This document shows, one piece after another, positions 13,985 through 16,450 of a DNA stretch of 16,450 nucleotides (its first letter is position 1; the number at the start of each line of letters is the position of its first letter). The DNA comes from Collinsella aerofaciens (GTDB lineage Bacteria; Actinomycetota; Coriobacteriia; Coriobacteriales; Coriobacteriaceae): the NCBI GenBank assembly GCA_905213325.1, contig CAJMHW010000037.1, forward strand, positions 1 to 16,450. The letters run 5' to 3'. Below the pieces are notes generated by a model. It did no database searches, was not told the origin of the DNA, and was given only the letters and a program-made list of their open reading frames with translations. The translations under genes were made by a program, and so were the position numbers.

Positions 13985-15394
13985 TTACTCGCCCAGCAGG
14001 CTCTTGGTGATGGAGGCAGCGGCCTTCTTGCCGGCGCCCATCGCCAGAATGACCGTAGCGGCACCGGTGACGATGTCGCCGCCGGCCCAGATGCGGGGAT
14101 CGGTGGTCTGGCCGGTCTCCTCGTCGGCGACGATGTAGCCCCACTTGTTGAGCTCCATCTTGCCGCCGATCTTCTTTGCGAAGGGGTTGGCGTTGGTGCC
14201 GATAGCCGAGATTGCGACGTCGCAGGGAATCTCCTCGATGGCGCCCTCGATGGGCACCGGGCGACGACGGCCGGACTCGTCGGGCTCTCCGAGCTCCATC
14301 TTCTGGACCTTGACGGCGCACACGGAGCCGTCCTCGCCAGCGACAAACTCGAGCGGGGAGACGAGCGGCAGAACCTCGACGCCCTCGGCCTTAGCGTGGT
14401 GCAGCTCGGCGCGACGGCAGGGCATCTCGTCCTCGGTACGACGGTAGGCGATGATGGCGTGCTCGGCGCCCAGACGCTTGGCGGTACGGACGGCGTCCAT
14501 AGCCACGTTGCCGCCACCAAAGACGACGACGTTCTTGCCGTGCTTGGTGGGGGTGTCGTACTCGGGGAACTTGTTGGCCTTCATCAGGTTCACGCGGGTG
14601 AGGTACTCGTTCGCGAAGAAGACGTTGGGCAGGTTCTCGCCGGGGACGTTGAGGAACTTGGGCAGGCCAGCGCCGGTCGCCACGTAGATGGCGTCGAAGC
14701 CCTGCTCGAACAGCTCCTCGGCCGTGGCCATGTTGCCCACGACGGAGTTGTACTCAAACTTGACGCCCATGTCCTCCAGGCCGTCAATCTCGCGCTTGAC
14801 GACCGCCTTGGGCAGACGGAACTCGGGGATGCCGTAGACCAGCACGCCGCCGCCGGTGAAGAAGGCCTCAAAGACGGTAACGTCAAAGCCGTTGCGGGCG
14901 AGCTCGCCAGCGCAGGTGATGCCGGACGGGCCGGAGCCGACGACGGCGACCTTCTTGCCGTTCTTGGGAGCCATCTTGGGCGTGGAGGCGAGCTCGGGGC
15001 GGTCACCCAGGAAGCGCTCGAGCTGGCCGATGGCCACGGGCTCGGACTTCTTACCACGGATGCACTTGCCCTCGCACTGGTTCTCCTGCGGGCAGACGCG
15101 GCCGCAGATGGCGGGAAGCATGGAGTCCTCGCGGATGGTATCGAGGGCGCCGCCGAAGTCCTTCTCGCGGATCTGCTCGATAAAGCGGGGGATGTTGATG
15201 TTGACGGGGCAGCCCTCAACACAGAACGGCTTCTTGCAGTTGAGGCAGCGCTCGGCCTCGGCCAGCGCCATCTCCTCGGTGAAGCCCTTGTCGACGGGGC
15301 GGAAGTCGCAGGCGCGCTCGGCAGCCGGCTCCTCGTTATCGGGGGTGCGGGGCGACTTCATATCGGCAACGAAACGACCGTTAACTAGTGGCAT
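13985..15394 (-). CDS. NADPH-dependent glutamate synthase small-subunit-like / NfnB (large subunit of NADH-dependent Fd:NADP+ oxidoreductase)
   Basis: A cytosolic iron-sulfur flavoprotein of 469 residues, annotated GltA in many genomes and NfnB when paired with NfnA. Two Cys clusters fit [4Fe-4S] centres: C50-x2-C53-x4-C58-x3-C62 and C97-x3-C101-x5-C107-x3-C111. The FAD motif GSGPSG is at 153-158 and the NADPH motif GGGNVA at 293-298. The end IWAGGDIVTGAATVILAMGAGKKAA is the family's FAD-contacting tail. No glutamate synthase large subunit is near, and an NfnA-like gene sits directly upstream and overlaps it by 10 bases. In NfnAB this subunit binds NADPH and electron-bifurcating FAD. Bifurcation is inferred from homology, not shown here. 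Confidence 0.93.
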   Translation of the reverse strand: MPLVNGRFVADMKSPRTPDNEEPAAERACDFRPVDKGFTEEMALAEAERCLNCKKPFCVEGCPVNINIPRFIEQIREKDFGGALDTIREDSMLPAICGRVCPQENQCEGKCIRGKKSEPVAIGQLERFLGDRPELASTPKMAPKNGKKVAVVGSGPSGITCAGELARNGFDVTVFEAFFTGGGVLVYGIPEFRLPKAVVKREIDGLEDMGVKFEYNSVVGNMATAEELFEQGFDAIYVATGAGLPKFLNVPGENLPNVFFANEYLTRVNLMKANKFPEYDTPTKHGKNVVVFGGGNVAMDAVRTAKRLGAEHAIIAYRRTEDEMPCRRAELHHAKAEGVEVLPLVSPLEFVAGEDGSVCAVKVQKMELGEPDESGRRRPVPIEGAIEEIPCDVAISAIGTNANPFAKKIGGKMELNKWGYIVADEETGQTTDPRIWAGGDIVTGAATVILAMGAGKKAAASITKSLLGE

Positions 15395-16224
15395 GCGCAG
15401 CTCTTTTCCTCATAGGCCTTGAGGGACTCGCCCTCTTCGGAACGGTAAGCGGCCTGGCGGGCACGAAGGTCATCCCAGTCGACCAGGGTGGCATCGAAGT
15501 CGGGGCCGTCGACGCAAGCGAACTTGGTCACGCCGCCCACCTCGACGCGGCAGCAGCCGCACATACCGGTGCCGTCAACCATGATGGGGTTGAGGGACGC
15601 GGTGATGGGGGTGTCGTATTTCTGGGCGGTGAGGGTCGAGAACTTCATCATCGGAACGGGGCCGACGCAGAAGACCTGGCTCACGGCCTTGTCCTGCAGC
15701 AGGCGCTCCAGCGGAGCGGTGACAACGCCCTGCTCGCCGTAGGAGCCGTCGTCAGTGGTGATGTGGATGTGGTCCTCGTCGAGGAGCTCGCGGAACTGGT
15801 CCTCCATAAGCAGGAGGTCCTTGGTGCGGGCGCCCATGATGGCGTGCACCTCGTGGCCGGTCTCGACCAGGTGCTTGGCGACCGGGAAGGCAATTGCCAG
15901 GCCGACGCCGCCGCCAATGACGGCGCAGGGGCCCTCGGCCATCTCGGTAGGAACGCCCAGCGGGCCCACGACGTCGCGCAGCGACTCGCCGGCCTCGTAG
16001 GTGGAAAGCATCTCGGTGGTCTTGCCGATCACCATGAAGATGAACTCGACCCAGCCCTCGTCACCGTTCCAGCCAGCTAGGGTAAACGGGACACGCTCGC
16101 CCGTCTCGTTGGCGCGAACCATGAGGAACTGTCCAGCGTGCGCATGCTTGGCGATTGCGGGCGCCTCGATGCGGAACTTGAACACCTTCTCCGAGAACTG
16201 CGTCTTCTCCAGGATCTTATACAT
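15385..16224 (-). CDS. NfnA-like FAD/NAD-binding [2Fe-2S] subunit (dihydroorotate dehydrogenase electron-transfer/PyrK-like)
   Basis: A cytosolic 279-residue protein of the ferredoxin-reductase type, similar to PyrK, sulfide dehydrogenase and NfnA. The FAD domain carries RVPFTLAG (44-51) and GKTT (67-70). The NAD domain has IGGGVGLA (103-110). The C-terminal DGTGMCGCCR (217-226) plus Cys237 supplies a [2Fe-2S] site: Asp217, Cys222, Cys225 and Cys237, matching the Asp-plus-three-Cys ligation I recall for NfnA. A pair of cysteines in the terminal SCACH has no assigned role. GAGAGGGG lies 5 bases before the ATG on the minus strand. No pyrD is nearby, so NfnA is preferred over PyrK. Together the two subunits would couple NADPH, NADH and ferredoxin. 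Confidence 0.88.
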   Translation of the reverse strand: MYKILEKTQFSEKVFKFRIEAPAIAKHAHAGQFLMVRANETGERVPFTLAGWNGDEGWVEFIFMVIGKTTEMLSTYEAGESLRDVVGPLGVPTEMAEGPCAVIGGGVGLAIAFPVAKHLVETGHEVHAIMGARTKDLLLMEDQFRELLDEDHIHITTDDGSYGEQGVVTAPLERLLQDKAVSQVFCVGPVPMMKFSTLTAQKYDTPITASLNPIMVDGTGMCGCCRVEVGGVTKFACVDGPDFDATLVDWDDLRARQAAYRSEEGESLKAYEEKSCACH

Positions 16225-16242
16225 AGAACCCCTCTCTTGTTA

Positions 16243-16283
16243 GGGCTGCCGAACCGTGCCTCCACGGAAATGGACGGTAGCCC
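16243..16283 (-). promoter_or_regulatory. Structured leader hairpin upstream of NfnA-like gene
   Basis: On the minus strand GGGCT-ACCGT-CCA pairs with TGG, ACGGT and AGCCC across two bulges on the 3' side, closing a six-base loop. It lies in the predicted 5' UTR just before the ribosome-binding site (16229-16236). It does not resemble a riboswitch that I can name. Ligand sensing is speculative. Confidence 0.4.
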
Positions 16284-16329
16284 GAATAAAACCGTACGCG
16301 CACAGGCGTTGTGCAGACATACGGTGCAA

Positions 16330-16335
16330 ATTATA
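16330..16335 (-). promoter_or_regulatory. Candidate -10 for the NfnAB-like operon
   Basis: The minus strand reads GGGTATAATTTG, a perfect TATAAT at 16335-16330, 105 bases before the NfnA start. The -35 is weak, with no TTGACA-like hexamer at 16-18 bases. Transcription would begin near 16323, giving a leader of about 100 bases that contains the hairpin at 16243-16283. Confidence 0.5.
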
Positions 16336-16385
16336 CCCTCATGGACATGTCACTTACGTGTGTCTTCGGCGGTTGGGAGCAGGGT

Positions 16386-16450
16386 TTATCCACTTCCTTG
16401 ATTCTCATTTTCATTGCAACAGCCTCAGGACTCAGCGCAACGCGTTGCGC
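16386..16450. promoter_or_regulatory. Upstream edge: palindrome, Fur-like and DnaA-like words
   Basis: Beyond the NfnAB promoter no gene is seen. TTATCCACT (16386-16394) matches a DnaA box with one mismatch but stands alone. The minus strand of 16394-16412 (GAAAATGAGAATCA followed by AGGAA) matches the first 14 positions of a Fur-type consensus at 12 sites. GCGCAACGCGTTGCGC (16435-16450) is a perfect 16-base palindrome at the window's end. All three are candidate sites only. Confidence 0.3.

Noticed and set aside
14396..15388. Long plus-strand open frame opposite the NfnB-like gene
   Set aside because: Gly/Ala/Leu/Asp-rich antisense artefact; the minus strand has all Fe-S and FAD motifs.
16386..16394. 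TTATCCACT as a DnaA box or replication origin
   Set aside because: A single one-mismatch box without clustering, AT-rich DNA or dnaA/dnaN neighbours.

Overview
The window is about 16.4 kb of moderately high-GC DNA. It most likely comes from a gut Coriobacteriia (Actinobacteria) chromosome, and Collinsella is my best guess. This rests on recognised protein styles, GC-rich codon use, gene content (class B-type sortase, PF06541 membrane protein, NfnAB-like flavoenzyme) and many intergenic GGGGACAG palindromes. It is inference, because no search could be run. No rRNA, tRNA, CRISPR array, phage gene or transposase gene is visible.

Layout. Positions 1-168 hold a 15-bp inverted repeat and the purE leader. 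purE (169-633) is followed by a class B-type sortase (669-1667) and a MoaE-like protein (1735-2151), all on the plus strand. A two-sided hairpin (2185-2225) separates these from a minus-strand PF06541 membrane protein (2258-3487). A divergent intergenic region (3488-3781) then leads into purF, purM and purN (3782-7403), closed by a strong terminator. Next come a lone PTS EIIA protein (7556-8020), a membrane-anchored parvulin-type foldase (8191-9411) and a YqeY protein (9466-9909) with its own terminator. A complete polar amino-acid ABC importer follows (10157-13186: ATPase, Tat-type lipoprotein receptor, two permeases), then a cytidylate kinase-like protein (13235-13858). The right end is a convergent minus-strand pair resembling NfnAB (13985-16224), with a terminator at its 3' end and a promoter plus a structured leader at its 5' end.

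How the genes work together. PurF, PurN, PurM and PurE catalyse steps 1, 3, 5 and 6 of de novo IMP synthesis; the other pur genes are not in the window. The ABC importer would bring in a polar amino acid such as glutamine or glutamate, which would feed PurF, but that link is only suggestive. NfnAB would balance NADH, NADPH and ferredoxin in an anaerobe, and PurF keeps all four cysteines of the oxygen-sensitive Fe-S type.

The most unusual non-coding signal is a family of intergenic repeats built on GGGGACAG/CTGTCCCC. Five gaps between position 5466 and 13903 carry it. Three copies have flanking 'words' that differ from copy to copy but are mirrored within each copy. This looks like a REP-type mobile palindrome family or a family of regulatory hairpins.
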